From Sphingopyxis fribergensis (GTDB taxonomy: Bacteria; Pseudomonadota; Alphaproteobacteria; Sphingomonadales; Sphingomonadaceae): DNA of 64,000 nt. The stretch lies in contig NZ_CP009123.1 in assembly GCF_000803645.1 (NCBI RefSeq), forward strand, positions 124,001-188,000, given 5' to 3'. A model generated the notes under the pieces. That model did no database searches, was not told the origin of the DNA, and worked only from the letters and a program-made list of their open reading frames with translations. Of this stretch, positions 27,174 through 35,888 are shown piece by piece. The stretch's first letter is position 1. Every line of letters begins with the position of its first letter. The position numbers and the translations under genes are program-made.

Positions 27174-28345
27174 CAGTCGAACCTCCGCAGGATGGCGATG
27201 CTGCCGTCGCCCAGATCGCCCCACCCGGTGACCAGCCCGGTCCGGGCGCCTTCAACCTGGCGTTCGCCGCAATCGTGGCGCAACTGGCGGACCGCCTCGA
27301 TTACGTGGTTGAGCCCCCAGACGTGGGCTTCGCTGAGCAGGCCGCCATGGGTGTTGAGCGGATAGTTCCCGCCAAGCTCGATCTGACCGTCCTTGACAAA
27401 ATCGAGCGCGCCGCCCGGTTCGCAATAGCCCATCGCTTCGAGCTGGAGCAGAACGACATAGGAGAAACAGTCATAAACCTGGAGAAAATCCATGTCGCTG
27501 CGCGATACTCCGGCCATTTCGAAAGCCTTGGGGGCGGCATAGGACAGGCCGATTCTGAACGGGTCGGGCCGGGATGGAATATCGTCGGCAGGGTACGGGT
27601 GCCCTTCGGCCGCGCCCGCAATCGTTACCGGAACGTGCGGCATGTCGCGCGCAAGATCGAGGCGCGATACCACCACCGCACAGGCGCCATCGGTTTCAAG
27701 GCAGCAGTCGTAAAGCCGGAACGGTTCCGAAATCCACCGCGCCGAATGATAGGTGTCCCAGTCCAGCGGTTTGCCATGGGTAAAGGCCTTGGGGTTGAGC
27801 TGGGCGTGCTTGCGGCAGGCCAGAGCGATTGCCGCAGTCGCTTCCGGGCCTACCCCGTAGAGCCGCGAATGCCGCATCGCCAGCCAGGCATACATCTGCA
27901 CCGGCAGAAACACACCATAGGGAATGTAGTAGCCCTGGATGGTGTTAGTCAGGGTGTTCATGTTCATCGGCCGGGTCGGCGGAGCCCCGGGTTTGGGCCG
28001 AAGTGCCGAAAACCCGTTCCAACCGAGCGTGACCAGCACATGATCGCACAGCCCGGAGGCAATCGCCATCGCCGCGTTCTGCAGCGCTGTGGTTGGGCTG
28101 GCACCGCCCATATGGACGGTCGCAGCATAGCGCAGCACCTCAATCCCGAGATTAGCGGCCAGTTCCTCGCTGGTGGTATAGATCGGCGGCGGCACCATGC
28201 CGTCGATGTCCGAAGGTTTCAGGCCGGCATCGGCAATCGCCTTGCGCGATGCTTCCAGCATCATGTCAACGGCGGAGCGCTCGGTTCCCTTGACGAAGTC
28301 GGTTTCGCCGACGCCGGTGATAGCTGCTTTGTCGGAAAAGCTCAT
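27173..28345 (-). CDS. Thiolase-superfamily lipid-transfer protein, probable retro-aldolase
   Basis: 390 residues, N-terminus [11 protein letters not shown] and C-terminus [16 protein letters not shown] of the SCP2-thiolase (Ltp) group. The position of the thiolase nucleophilic cysteine reads HMGGAS (about 79-83), so normal thiolytic cleavage is not expected. YDCFSY at 291-296 and NTHGG at 331-335 are retained, in the zone where Ltp2-type aldolases carry catalytic tyrosines. With its DUF35 partner it may split a beta-hydroxyacyl-CoA by retro-aldol cleavage. Stop and start overlaps on both sides show tight coupling. Confidence 0.87.
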   Translation of the reverse strand: MSFSDKAAITGVGETDFVKGTERSAVDMMLEASRKAIADAGLKPSDIDGMVPPPIYTTSEELAANLGIEVLRYAATVHMGGASPTTALQNAAMAIASGLCDHVLVTLGWNGFSALRPKPGAPPTRPMNMNTLTNTIQGYYIPYGVFLPVQMYAWLAMRHSRLYGVGPEATAAIALACRKHAQLNPKAFTHGKPLDWDTYHSARWISEPFRLYDCCLETDGACAVVVSRLDLARDMPHVPVTIAGAAEGHPYPADDIPSRPDPFRIGLSYAAPKAFEMAGVSRSDMDFLQVYDCFSYVVLLQLEAMGYCEPGGALDFVKDGQIELGGNYPLNTHGGLLSEAHVWGLNHVIEAVRQLRHDCGERQVEGARTGLVTGWGDLGDGSIAILRRFD

Positions 28346-29139
28346 GCCGGTTCCAAGTTTCTTTCGCGTTGCAATGCCAGTTCGCGGCGGACCTGGAATT
28401 CGACCTCGATCCGCTTGGCCTCGGGCTCAGCCGCGCGGTATCGGGGCGCGGGACCCAGAAGTAGCGCTGCGCGAACCTCTTCGAGTGGGCGATCCAGAAA
28501 TTCTTCCCACTGGATTTCGGAAAAGTTCCTGGCGGAGCGACCACGCCGCCAGGCTTCGATCATCGGACCCAATACCGGCAATTCGGGGTGCTCGCGCCTT
28601 GATTTGAACAGCCCAAGTAGAAGCAGGAAGGCAATTCCGTGATTGTAGAATTGGGCGTTGCCAAAGGTCAGCACGCAAATTTCGCCCAGTCCGTCACGGC
28701 CATAGCCGGTGACAATGTGATAGAGATCATGCGAATCTCTCATCCGGTTGCGGAAAAGGGCAACATCGGGGTCAACGAACGACCGGACACCACCTACTTT
28801 GCTCGCCTCGACCAGACCGTCGGCGCTCAGCCCTTCGCCATAGACAAATGCCAGATACCGCTGCCCCAGGCTTCCGATCGGGCAGCGTGCCAGCCGTTCG
28901 CGGTCGCGCAGGTGTTCGAGCAAATTGCTGCGGCTGGCCAGGATGCGCCTTCCGCCTTCGGATTCCGCAAATCGCCTGAAATGGTGATAATAGCTGTTTC
29001 CGGCCAAGGCCTCGACGATCCTGAAAACCTGAGCTGTGTCTTCCTTGTCGCGGAGCAGGACCTTCATCGCCGAGAAGGCTTCCACCGGTCGGATTCTGCG
29101 CTTCAGTTCTAGACCCTGCATCTTCGCCTCGCTAGCCAT
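28342..29139 (-). CDS. Coq4-family protein in a catabolic operon
   Basis: 265 residues with the Coq4 metal motif H137-D138-x2-H141-x11-E153 ([17 protein letters not shown]). Eukaryotic COQ4 acts on ring C1 of ubiquinone precursors (decarboxylation and hydroxylation). Here no ubiquinone gene is nearby; instead the gene is coupled by an overlap to the thiolase-like gene and lies 15 bases after the nitronate monooxygenase-like gene. Inference: a metal enzyme acting on a pathway intermediate, perhaps a decarboxylation or hydroxylation. Confidence 0.85.
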   Translation of the reverse strand: MASEAKMQGLELKRRIRPVEAFSAMKVLLRDKEDTAQVFRIVEALAGNSYYHHFRRFAESEGGRRILASRSNLLEHLRDRERLARCPIGSLGQRYLAFVYGEGLSADGLVEASKVGGVRSFVDPDVALFRNRMRDSHDLYHIVTGYGRDGLGEICVLTFGNAQFYNHGIAFLLLLGLFKSRREHPELPVLGPMIEAWRRGRSARNFSEIQWEEFLDRPLEEVRAALLLGPAPRYRAAEPEAKRIEVEFQVRRELALQRERNLEPA

Positions 29140-29154
29140 GTTGCCGCGGCCTCT

Positions 29155-30294
29155 TCACCCAAATCGCTTGGCCCCGGCCAAGGCCTTTTCGGCATCGGAG
29201 ACCAGATCGCGCATCACCTCGGCCGCGGGCCGGACCGACTTGATCAGCCCGATGCCCTGTCCCGCAAAACCGGGAAGCACATCCATGCGCTTGTCGCGGA
29301 TCGCCGCTGCCATGACCGGGCCGGCGACCATCGATTGGTACGGCATGGGTAATGGCTCTTTGCCGGCCTCGATCCAGGCATTGGCCCACTTGTTGGCGAT
29401 CATCCGGGCCGGTTTGCCGGTAATCGATCGACTGACCACCGTGTCGCCATCGCCGCCTTCGGCGATGGCCTGCTTCTGGAAATCCTCGATCCCTGCCTCG
29501 TCAGTTGCCAGGAATGCCGTTCCTACCCAAGCCCCTTCCGCACCCAACATGAAGGCCGCTGCCACGCCGCGACCGTCAGTGATGCCGCCAGCGCCGAGCA
29601 CCGGAACCCGATCGCCAACGGCATCGACCACCTGGGGGATCAGCGATATCGTCCCGACCGGCGAATTGTGCCCGCCGCCATCGTGGCCTTGCGCGACGAT
29701 CATGTCGATCCCCGACTCTACAACCTGCAATGCATGTTTGACTTTGCCCACCACTGCCATGACGATCGTGCCGTTGGCGTGAAGGCGGTCCATCCACGGT
29801 CCGGGATTGCCCAATCCCGCCGCATAGACGGGCACCTTTTCCTCGATCACCACTTCCATCTGCGCCTCGAAGAATTCCTTCGAGAACAGCGGCGGGCCGC
29901 CCTCGCTTTCCGCCCCGGCGGCGGCGCGCATCGCTGCGATGGGATCGACCTCATCCAGTCCTTCGCTGGACATGAAATCGCGAGCGAACTGCTGGTATTC
30001 GCCGAACACCGCCATCGGATCTGCGGGGGCTGCACCGGTTTCCGGAGCTTTGCCCCGGCGGACCGAAGCCGGCAGCAAGGTATCGACGCCAAAAGGTTTG
30101 TCGGTGAGCGCGCGCGTCTCGCGGATCCAGCTGCGCAGGCGTTCGGGTGAGCAGGCTGCCGCTCCCAGCACGCCCAGACCGCCTGCATTCGACACGGCGG
30201 CCGCCAGGGCGGGGACACTTGCTCCGCCCATCCCGGCCAGGACGATGGGATGTTCGATCCCGAGCATTCTGCAAATTCGACTGTTCAGTGCCAT
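29155..30294 (-). CDS. Nitronate monooxygenase-like FMN enzyme
   Basis: 379 residues from MALNSRICRM, preceded by GGAGAGGG; a start 12 bases upstream is also possible. TIM-barrel FMN family: PIVLAGMGGASVPALAAAVSNAGGLGVLG at the N-terminus, IVAQGHDGGGHN with the conserved HxGGH-type site, and VLGAGGITDGRGVAAAFMLGAEGAWVGTAF for phosphate binding. Members oxidise nitronates, while relatives act as enoyl reductases or in aromatic and lipid catabolism; the operon context makes the latter more likely. Confidence 0.85.
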   Translation of the reverse strand: MALNSRICRMLGIEHPIVLAGMGGASVPALAAAVSNAGGLGVLGAAACSPERLRSWIRETRALTDKPFGVDTLLPASVRRGKAPETGAAPADPMAVFGEYQQFARDFMSSEGLDEVDPIAAMRAAAGAESEGGPPLFSKEFFEAQMEVVIEEKVPVYAAGLGNPGPWMDRLHANGTIVMAVVGKVKHALQVVESGIDMIVAQGHDGGGHNSPVGTISLIPQVVDAVGDRVPVLGAGGITDGRGVAAAFMLGAEGAWVGTAFLATDEAGIEDFQKQAIAEGGDGDTVVSRSITGKPARMIANKWANAWIEAGKEPLPMPYQSMVAGPVMAAAIRDKRMDVLPGFAGQGIGLIKSVRPAAEVMRDLVSDAEKALAGAKRFG

Positions 30295-30325
30295 TGCCCT
30301 CTCCATCCAAACCCGTTTGGCCGAT

Positions 30326-31093
30326 CTAAGCCACCTCTCCCCACTGCACCTTTTGCGCCACAAGTTCGGGGCTTCGTTCGGCCAGATATTCGGAAGAACC
30401 CTTGACGAGCCGCTCCATATGGCGGCGGGCGGCGTCGGAATCACACAGGCGAACCGCACTCAGAATGCGGGCCAGGCAGCGCAACTGGTTGGCCCGTTCC
30501 TGTGCGGAATAGCCAAGCTCCACCGCCATGTCGCGGGTCAGCAGATGCAGAGCTGAAGTGAGCAATCCAAAGGTCGGGTTGCCGCTGGCCCAGCCTAGCA
30601 GGTCGTGAAAGCGGCGGTTGGTTTCCTCGAAAGCAGCAGTTTCGCTGTCACGTTCAAGCTGGGCATAACAATCAGAAAGCGCGGCCAGATCGGCATTGGT
30701 CGCTCGCTCTGCCGCCCGCGCCGCCATGTCAGGCGCAATTGCTTCGCGCAATTCGAGCAGCGCGCGCAGATCGGTGTCCATAAATTGCAGGATCAGCGAG
30801 AGCGAACTGGCGAAATCCCGGGTTTGCGGTCGCGATACCACAGGACCACCGCCCCTGCCGAGCTGGAGATGAATAACGCCCTGGAGTTCGAGGAACCTGA
30901 GCGCCTCGCGCAACGTCGCGCGCGCCACCTCGTAGCGCGCGAGCATGTCTTCCTCTTGAGGCAGCCTGTCACCGATTTCCCGTGCATTCGACTGGATGTC
31001 CAGAACGATTGCCTGTGCAACCTGCAATGCGCGCTTGGCCTTGATTGCGGCAACCGTGCCGGGATTTAGTGAGGCGTTCGATTTCGAAATCAT
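30326..31093 (-). CDS. GntR-family (FadR/FCD type) regulator
   Basis: 255 residues. The N-terminal winged helix (LPQEEDMLARYEVARATLREALRFLELQGVI, about 45-75) is of GntR type and the helical C-terminal domain has the FCD pattern (D-x3-R-x2-ie at LLELREAIAPDMA, with His residues for metal or ligand binding). It heads the leftward operon and faces the CYP153 gene, so it probably controls one or both from the shared 210-base gap, responding to an acyl-CoA or acid. Confidence 0.88.
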   Translation of the reverse strand: MISKSNASLNPGTVAAIKAKRALQVAQAIVLDIQSNAREIGDRLPQEEDMLARYEVARATLREALRFLELQGVIHLQLGRGGGPVVSRPQTRDFASSLSLILQFMDTDLRALLELREAIAPDMAARAAERATNADLAALSDCYAQLERDSETAAFEETNRRFHDLLGWASGNPTFGLLTSALHLLTRDMAVELGYSAQERANQLRCLARILSAVRLCDSDAARRHMERLVKGSSEYLAERSPELVAQKVQWGEVA

Positions 31094-31303
31094 AAAAAGG
31101 GTATAAGCATTAATTCATTGCGATGTCTAGGCTCAAATTATCCATCGGGCACTGGCTTGAATACAGCAGAAATCCGGACGCTCTCGCCTTGACCCCTACG
31201 TTAGGCAGTTCATGCTTGAGGGAAAGGCGTAAAAGCTGATAATCTTTATTGACTCGTGCGACCCATTTGGCTAGCAGCTGACGCATCAGGAAAGGGCAGA
31301 TGC
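31094..31303. promoter_or_regulatory. Divergent promoter region between gntR and CYP153
   Basis: 210 bases with no gene. TTGACC near 31191 and TTGACT near 31249 are possible -35 elements for the rightward genes, but no convincing -10 is paired. AT-rich sequence near the gntR start (ATAAAAAGGGTATAAGCATTAATTC) could hold the GntR operator; no perfect dyad was found. Confidence 0.4.
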
Positions 31304-32557
31304 ATGGCAACCTCGGCAGTCCATAACCAAACCGTCGATTCCATTCCGCTGGGCGAGATCAATGTCGCCAATCCGTACCTCTTCCAAAATGACACGGTGG
31401 GGGAATATTTTTCCCGGCTTCGCCGCGAAGACCCGGTCCACTATTGCGCAGAGAGCCGGTTCGGACCCTATTGGTCGGTGACCAAGTTCAACGACATCAT
31501 GGCGGTCGATACCAACCACAAGGTCTTTTCGTCGGAAGCCAAGCTGGGCGGCATCTCGGTCCAGGACATGCACAGCGACGAAAGCGCGCTTGAGCTTGAA
31601 ATGTTTATCGCGATGGATCAGCCCAAGCACGATCAGCAGCGCAAGGCTGTAAGTCCTGTTGTCGCGCCTTCGAACCTGCTCCTGCTTGAACCGATCATCC
31701 GCGAACGGGCAGGCTCCATCCTCGATGCACTGCCCGTTGGAGAAGAGATCGACTGGGTCAAGCTGGTCTCGGTCGAACTTACCACCATGACGCTTGCGAC
31801 GATTTTCAATTTTCCCTGGGAGGAACGGGCCAAGCTCACACGTTGGTCGGATGTCACCACCGCATCGCCAGAGACTGGCATAGTTGAATCGTTTGAGCAG
31901 CGTCGCGAGGAACTCATCGAGTGCGCGATGTATTTCAAGGGCCTGTGGGACCAGCGGATCGACCAGCCCGGCGGCAACGACCTGATATCGATGATGGCGC
32001 ATTCCCCGGCGACCCGCGACATGCCCTTCCTGGAATTTCTCGGTAATCTGTTGCTGTTGATCGTGGGCGGTAACGACACCACCCGCAATTCGATCAGCGG
32101 CGGGGTCCTGGCCCTCAACCAGAACCCTGGCGAATATCAGAAATTGCGGAACAATCCGGCGCTCGTTTCAAGCATGATCCCCGAGATCATCCGCTGGCAG
32201 ACCCCGCTGACCCATATGCGCCGCACCGCGCTTGAGGACGTGAAGATTGGCGGGAAGCAGATCAGAAAAGGTGACAAGGTGGTGATGTGGTATCTCTCGG
32301 GCAACCGCGACGACACCGTGATCGACCGGGCCGAAGAGTTCATCATCGATCGCGAAAATCCGCGCCACCATCTCTCGTTCGGGTTCGGTATCCACCGCTG
32401 CATGGGCAACCGTTTGGCCGAATTGCAACTTCGCATCATCTGGGAGGAAATCCTCAAGCGCTACAGCTTCGTCGAAGTTGTCGGCGAACCCGAGCGGCTA
32501 CTGTCGAATCTGGTGCGCGGGATCACCCGGCTGCCGGTGAAGCTCCACGTGCACTAA
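31304..32557 (+). CDS. Cytochrome P450, CYP153 type (terminal alkane/fatty-acid hydroxylase)
   Basis: 417 residues from ATG 31304 with an AGGAAAGG ribosome site. The I-helix oxygen motif GGNDTT at 255-260 within [18 protein letters not shown] is the CYP153 signature. The ExxR pair is E294-R297, and the heme ligand is C366 in [17 protein letters not shown]153 enzymes hydroxylate the terminal carbon of medium-chain alkanes, cycloalkanes and fatty acids using a ferredoxin and its reductase. The ferredoxin follows directly; no reductase is in this operon. Confidence 0.92.
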   Translation: MATSAVHNQTVDSIPLGEINVANPYLFQNDTVGEYFSRLRREDPVHYCAESRFGPYWSVTKFNDIMAVDTNHKVFSSEAKLGGISVQDMHSDESALELEMFIAMDQPKHDQQRKAVSPVVAPSNLLLLEPIIRERAGSILDALPVGEEIDWVKLVSVELTTMTLATIFNFPWEERAKLTRWSDVTTASPETGIVESFEQRREELIECAMYFKGLWDQRIDQPGGNDLISMMAHSPATRDMPFLEFLGNLLLLIVGGNDTTRNSISGGVLALNQNPGEYQKLRNNPALVSSMIPEIIRWQTPLTHMRRTALEDVKIGGKQIRKGDKVVMWYLSGNRDDTVIDRAEEFIIDRENPRHHLSFGFGIHRCMGNRLAELQLRIIWEEILKRYSFVEVVGEPERLLSNLVRGITRLPVKLHVH

Positions 32558-32591
32558 AGCCCTGATTTCGCTTGAAATACGGAACATCGAA

Positions 32592-32918
32592 ATGATCAAA
32601 GTGACTTTTGTTTCCGCCGATGGCACCCGTCGAACGGTTGAAATAGACGAGGGGCTCAGCGCTCGTGAAGCCGCCCTATTCAACAGTGTGCCGGGGATCG
32701 ACGGCGATTGCGGCGGGGTCTGTGCCTGCGCCACGTGCCATGTCCATGTCGACCTGGCCTGGATGGATCGGGTCGGGCCGCCGGAAGAAGGCGGCATGGA
32801 GAGCGATCTGATCCAGTTCGCTGAGGGGACGACCGAGACTAGTCGCCTCGCCTGCCAGATTTCGATGGTCCCCGAACTCGATGGCTTGGTGCTGCATCTG
32901 CCAGAACTTCAGCACTGA
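32592..32918 (+). CDS. [2Fe-2S] ferredoxin, putidaredoxin/adrenodoxin type
   Basis: 108 residues. Cluster ligands are visible as C-x5-C-x2-C (CGGVCACATC near residues 39-47) plus a distal Cys (LACQIS near 88), the vertebrate/putidaredoxin-type spacing. It lies 34 bases after the P450 and would carry electrons to it. The reductase must come from elsewhere, possibly the AlkT-like flavoprotein at 38690-39919. Confidence 0.93.
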   Translation: MIKVTFVSADGTRRTVEIDEGLSAREAALFNSVPGIDGDCGGVCACATCHVHVDLAWMDRVGPPEEGGMESDLIQFAEGTTETSRLACQISMVPELDGLVLHLPELQH

Positions 32919-32928
32919 GCAATACGCC

Positions 32929-33786
32929 ATGCACATGACGTTTGACGGAAGCGGCGGCATCTCCATCGCCGCAAGCCTTGTCGGCGATGGCCTTGGTCGA
33001 CCGCCAGTCTTACTGGCGCATGGCGGGGGGCAGACCCGGCGAACCTGGCGCAAGACGATGCAGCAATTGGCGCAGCACGGTTATCGTTCGTTGGCGATCG
33101 ACATGCGCGGCCATGGCGAGAGCGACTGGGCAGCCCCTGACCAATACCGCTTTGCCGATTTCGGCAAGGACATCCTAGCTGTATGCGACAGGTTGGACCA
33201 GCGGCCGCATGTGATCGGTGCATCGCTTGGCGGATTGGCCGCACTTGTAGCGGAAGGCGCGGTCCGACCGGGCAGCTTTGCGTCGCTGACGCTGGTCGAT
33301 GTTGCGCCGGAAATGGACCCGGAGGGCGTTTCGCGAATTGTCGGATTCATGAACGCCCATGTGGAGCGCGGCTTCGCGTCATACGACGAAGCCGCGGAGG
33401 CGATCGCAGACTATATGCCGAACCGCGAGAAGCGAGGCGCCAGCGAGGGTCTGAAGAGCTATCTCCGCCTCGACGCTGACCAGCGTTACCGCTGGCATTG
33501 GGATCCTGGTTTTCTGAATCACATGGCCGCGCGCCGCGAACAGGACTATGCCCAAGCCCAGGCGGCTGCATGCGCCCTCGCGCTACCGGTCCACCTGGTG
33601 CGGGGCGGATCGAGCGACCTGATCTCCCTTGAGGCTGCGAAACGATTTGTCGCGACGGTGCCCGGCGCGCAGTTCACCGATGTCTCCGGCGCGGGACACA
33701 TGGTCGTCGGTGACGACAACGACGTCTTCAGCAGGGCAATTCTCGAATTCCTCGAAAGCCAGGCCGAACCGGAGACAATCGCGTGA
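32929..33786 (+). CDS. Alpha/beta hydrolase
   Basis: 285 residues from ATG 32929. Strand plus oxyanion region VLLAHGGGQTRRTW, nucleophile elbow GASLGG near residue 101, acidic residue region VRGGSSDLI and a catalytic histidine in GAGHMVVGD. Cytoplasmic. It is in the P450-ferredoxin operon (11 bases downstream) and overlaps the thioesterase start. Substrate unknown; an ester formed in the pathway is plausible. Confidence 0.87.
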   Translation: MHMTFDGSGGISIAASLVGDGLGRPPVLLAHGGGQTRRTWRKTMQQLAQHGYRSLAIDMRGHGESDWAAPDQYRFADFGKDILAVCDRLDQRPHVIGASLGGLAALVAEGAVRPGSFASLTLVDVAPEMDPEGVSRIVGFMNAHVERGFASYDEAAEAIADYMPNREKRGASEGLKSYLRLDADQRYRWHWDPGFLNHMAARREQDYAQAQAAACALALPVHLVRGGSSDLISLEAAKRFVATVPGAQFTDVSGAGHMVVGDDNDVFSRAILEFLESQAEPETIA

Positions 33787-34175
33787 CACTCGAAGATCTT
33801 AACCGCACACTGTTGGTCGCGCCGTTTCACCGGTGGCTGAACCTGCGAATGGTCAAAGCGGATGCCGAACACATTCTGATCGAAATGCCGTGGCGGGACG
33901 AGATGATCTCCAACCCGACGCTGCCGTCAATGCACGGCGGAATTCTTGCCTCGCTGATCGATCTGACAGGTTTCTACACTGTCCTCGCGTCAGGAAGCAT
34001 GTCCAAGTCCACCGCCGATCTGAGGGTTGATTACCACCGGGCGGCGAGCCGCCAGACGCTCCTTGCCGAAGGGCGCCTGATCAAGGCCGGAAGATCGTTA
34101 AGCGTGGCCGACGTACGCATTCACGATGAAGCCGGAACACTGGTCGCCAGCGGTCGCGGGGCATACAATATGTAG
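33783..34175 (+). CDS. Hotdog-fold thioesterase, PaaI-like
   Basis: 130 residues from a GTG overlapping the upstream TGA (GTGA). The hotdog helix motif MHGGILASLIDLTGFY and the following strand DLRVDYHRAA are typical of PaaI/YbgC-type acyl-CoA thioesterases. It would release CoA from acyl- or aryl-CoA intermediates. End of the CYP153 operon. Confidence 0.85.
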   Translation: MTLEDLNRTLLVAPFHRWLNLRMVKADAEHILIEMPWRDEMISNPTLPSMHGGILASLIDLTGFYTVLASGSMSKSTADLRVDYHRAASRQTLLAEGRLIKAGRSLSVADVRIHDEAGTLVASGRGAYNM

Positions 34176-34340
34176 TTGGCATTGTCGCACGCTCAAACCG
34201 ACTTCGGTCGGGGTCGAGATCACTGATATTGGCTAACATCCTGGAGAGCATGGAGCGCATTTTGATCTGATCCCGAAAAGCTGGATCATTTTGAGTTAGA
34301 GTTTTTCGCCGTAGTCTCCCCTGGCTGGGAGGAGCGAAGG

Positions 34341-34610
34341 ATGATGAAGGCATCCAGATTCTCAAACGCGTAGAAGGCGTTCATTCTGAAACAGGGCGCG
34401 GATGGCGTTCCGGTGGCAGACATCTGCCGCAGGGCCGGGATCAGCCAGGCGACCTGCTTCAACTGGAAGAAGAAGTATGACGGCATGCTGCCGCCGGATA
34501 TGCGTCGACTGAAGCAGTTCGAGGACGAAAATGCGAAGCTGCGCAAGCTCGTGGCGGACCTGTCCCTGGACAAGGAGATGCTGCAGGATGTCATTCGCCG
34601 ACAACTGTGA
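34341..34610 (+). pseudogene. IS3-family OrfA with premature stop
   Basis: From ATG 34341 the frame reads as an IS407-group OrfA (KASRFSNA, then KAFILKQGADGVPVADICRR...), but codon 11 is TAG (34371-34373) where the family has Gln. The helix-turn-helix and leucine-zipper part to DKEMLQDVIRRQL is otherwise intact and ends overlapping orfB. Confidence 0.75.
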
Positions 34611-35428
34611 GGCCTGCTCGTAAACGCGAGCTGGTGAACGGGGTTCGCAGTGATTGGGGCGTGTCGAACCGCCGGGCTTGCCAGGTTCTGGAGATGGACA
34701 CCTCAACCTACCACTGCAAATCCCGCCGCCGCGAGCAGGCCGGCATTGAAGCCCGCATCCGTGAGATTTGCGAGACCCGCGCCCGCTACGGCTACCGGCG
34801 GGTGCACGTTCTTCTTCGCCATGAAGGCTGGGAGATCAAAATGAAGCTAACGCACAGGATTTACAACGAGTTGGGCCTCCAACTGCGTAACAAGACGCCC
34901 AAGCGAAGGGTGAAGGCGAAGCTGAGGGAAGACCACTGCGCGGCCTCCCGCGAGAATGGTGTGTGGGGCATGGATTCGTCCATGACCAGTTGGCGACAGG
35001 CCGCAAGATCCGCGTACTGACGGAGGTCGTCCACCACATCACGTCAGCGCTTCAGCTAACGTGGCAAAGACGTCGTCCAGACCCTCGAGGTGACCTGCGC
35101 CATGGTTGGCTATCCGAAGACGATCCGGGTCGACCAGGGCTCCGAGTTCATCAGCCGCGACCTGGACCTGTGGGCCTATGCCAACGACGTCACGCTGGAC
35201 TTCTCCCGGCCCGGCAAGCCGACAGACAATGCCTACATCGAAGCGTTCAACGGGCGGTTCCGGGCGGAGTGCCTGAACACACACTGGTTCCTGACGTTTG
35301 CAGATGCCCGCGAAAAGTTGGAGGAGTGGCGCAGATACTACAACGAGGATCGGCCGCATGGTTCCATCGGCAACAAGCCCCCGATCACGCTGGTAAATCC
35401 CGGTGGCGCACCCAGCCCGTCACCGTGA
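34607..35428 (+). pseudogene. IS3-family OrfB (DDE transposase), frameshifted
   Basis: Begins RKRELVNGVRSDWGVSNRRA and continues to WGMD near 34970, where the frame shifts (the expected FVHDQLATGRKIRVLT is in the next frame). Around 35020-35080 sequence is rearranged and shortened. A third stretch (35090-35428) restores VDQGSEF and NAYIEAFNG, so parts of all three DDE motifs remain but no active enzyme can be made. Confidence 0.8.
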
Positions 35429-35689
35429 TCAAGGCCGGGAAACTCTAACCCCGGGTGGTCCTGAGAATGGTGTAGGATCAGCAAGGCGGAAAACTCTAGA
35501 CCGGAACGGTCCAAGGTTGGGCAGTAGTGTAGAAGGAGCCGGACTCTACCTCTGAATGGTAACAATCAGGGGCGCACGTCATCTGGTCCGACCGCCTCGA
35601 CCTCGATGCCGAAAGCCACCTGCCGCTGCACACAAAACTGCAACTGTGTATCTGTGTCCGAATAATGCACAGGGGCCTATCCGAATAAT

Positions 35690-35822
35690 TCAGCGCGGAA
35701 ACCACCGTCGCGCGAAACGCCTCGAAATCAACAACCCGCGCCAGCACTTCCAGCGAATCGCCATCCGCCGACAACATCATCTTGTGGTCCGATAAGCCGA
35801 AAAGCCCCGATTGCCGCATCAT
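35690..35822 (-). pseudogene. N-terminal remnant of an IS5-type transposase
   Basis: Minus-strand reading MRQSGLFGLSDH...LEVLARVVDFEAFR..ALNYSD matches the start of IS5-family transposases and then ends. The rest of 35450-35888 holds terminus-like repeats and no gene I can support. Confidence 0.6.
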
Positions 35823-35888
35823 TCGATACCATGATACGGAGCGATTGAATCATCCGTCAGCCAATTGGCGAGCGTTGAATAGAAATGT

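Larger units (their letters stand above)
34295..35449 (+). mobile_element. Decayed IS3-family element (IS407 group)
   Basis: Ends estimated from an imperfect terminal inverted repeat: GTTAGAGTTT at 34295 and its complement GAAACTCTAAC at 35439-35449. It carries orfA and orfB of IS407-group type, both damaged. It separates the CYP153 region from the alk cluster. A second terminus-like sequence (GGAAAACTCTAGACCGG) at about 35489 suggests a further remnant. Confidence 0.7.

Noticed and set aside
26783..28642. Plus-strand ORF of 619 codons opposite the DUF35 and thiolase-like genes
   Set aside because: Antisense of well-supported coupled genes; no recognisable domain.
31304..32557. Steroid-type P450 (CYP125/142) given the steroid-like operon
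   Set aside because: The I-helix [12 protein letters not shown] and heme segment [14 protein letters not shown] fit CYP153 better.
35556..35795. 79-codon plus-strand ORF between the IS remnant and alkS
   Set aside because: It is antisense to an IS5 transposase fragment and has no ribosome site or known pattern.
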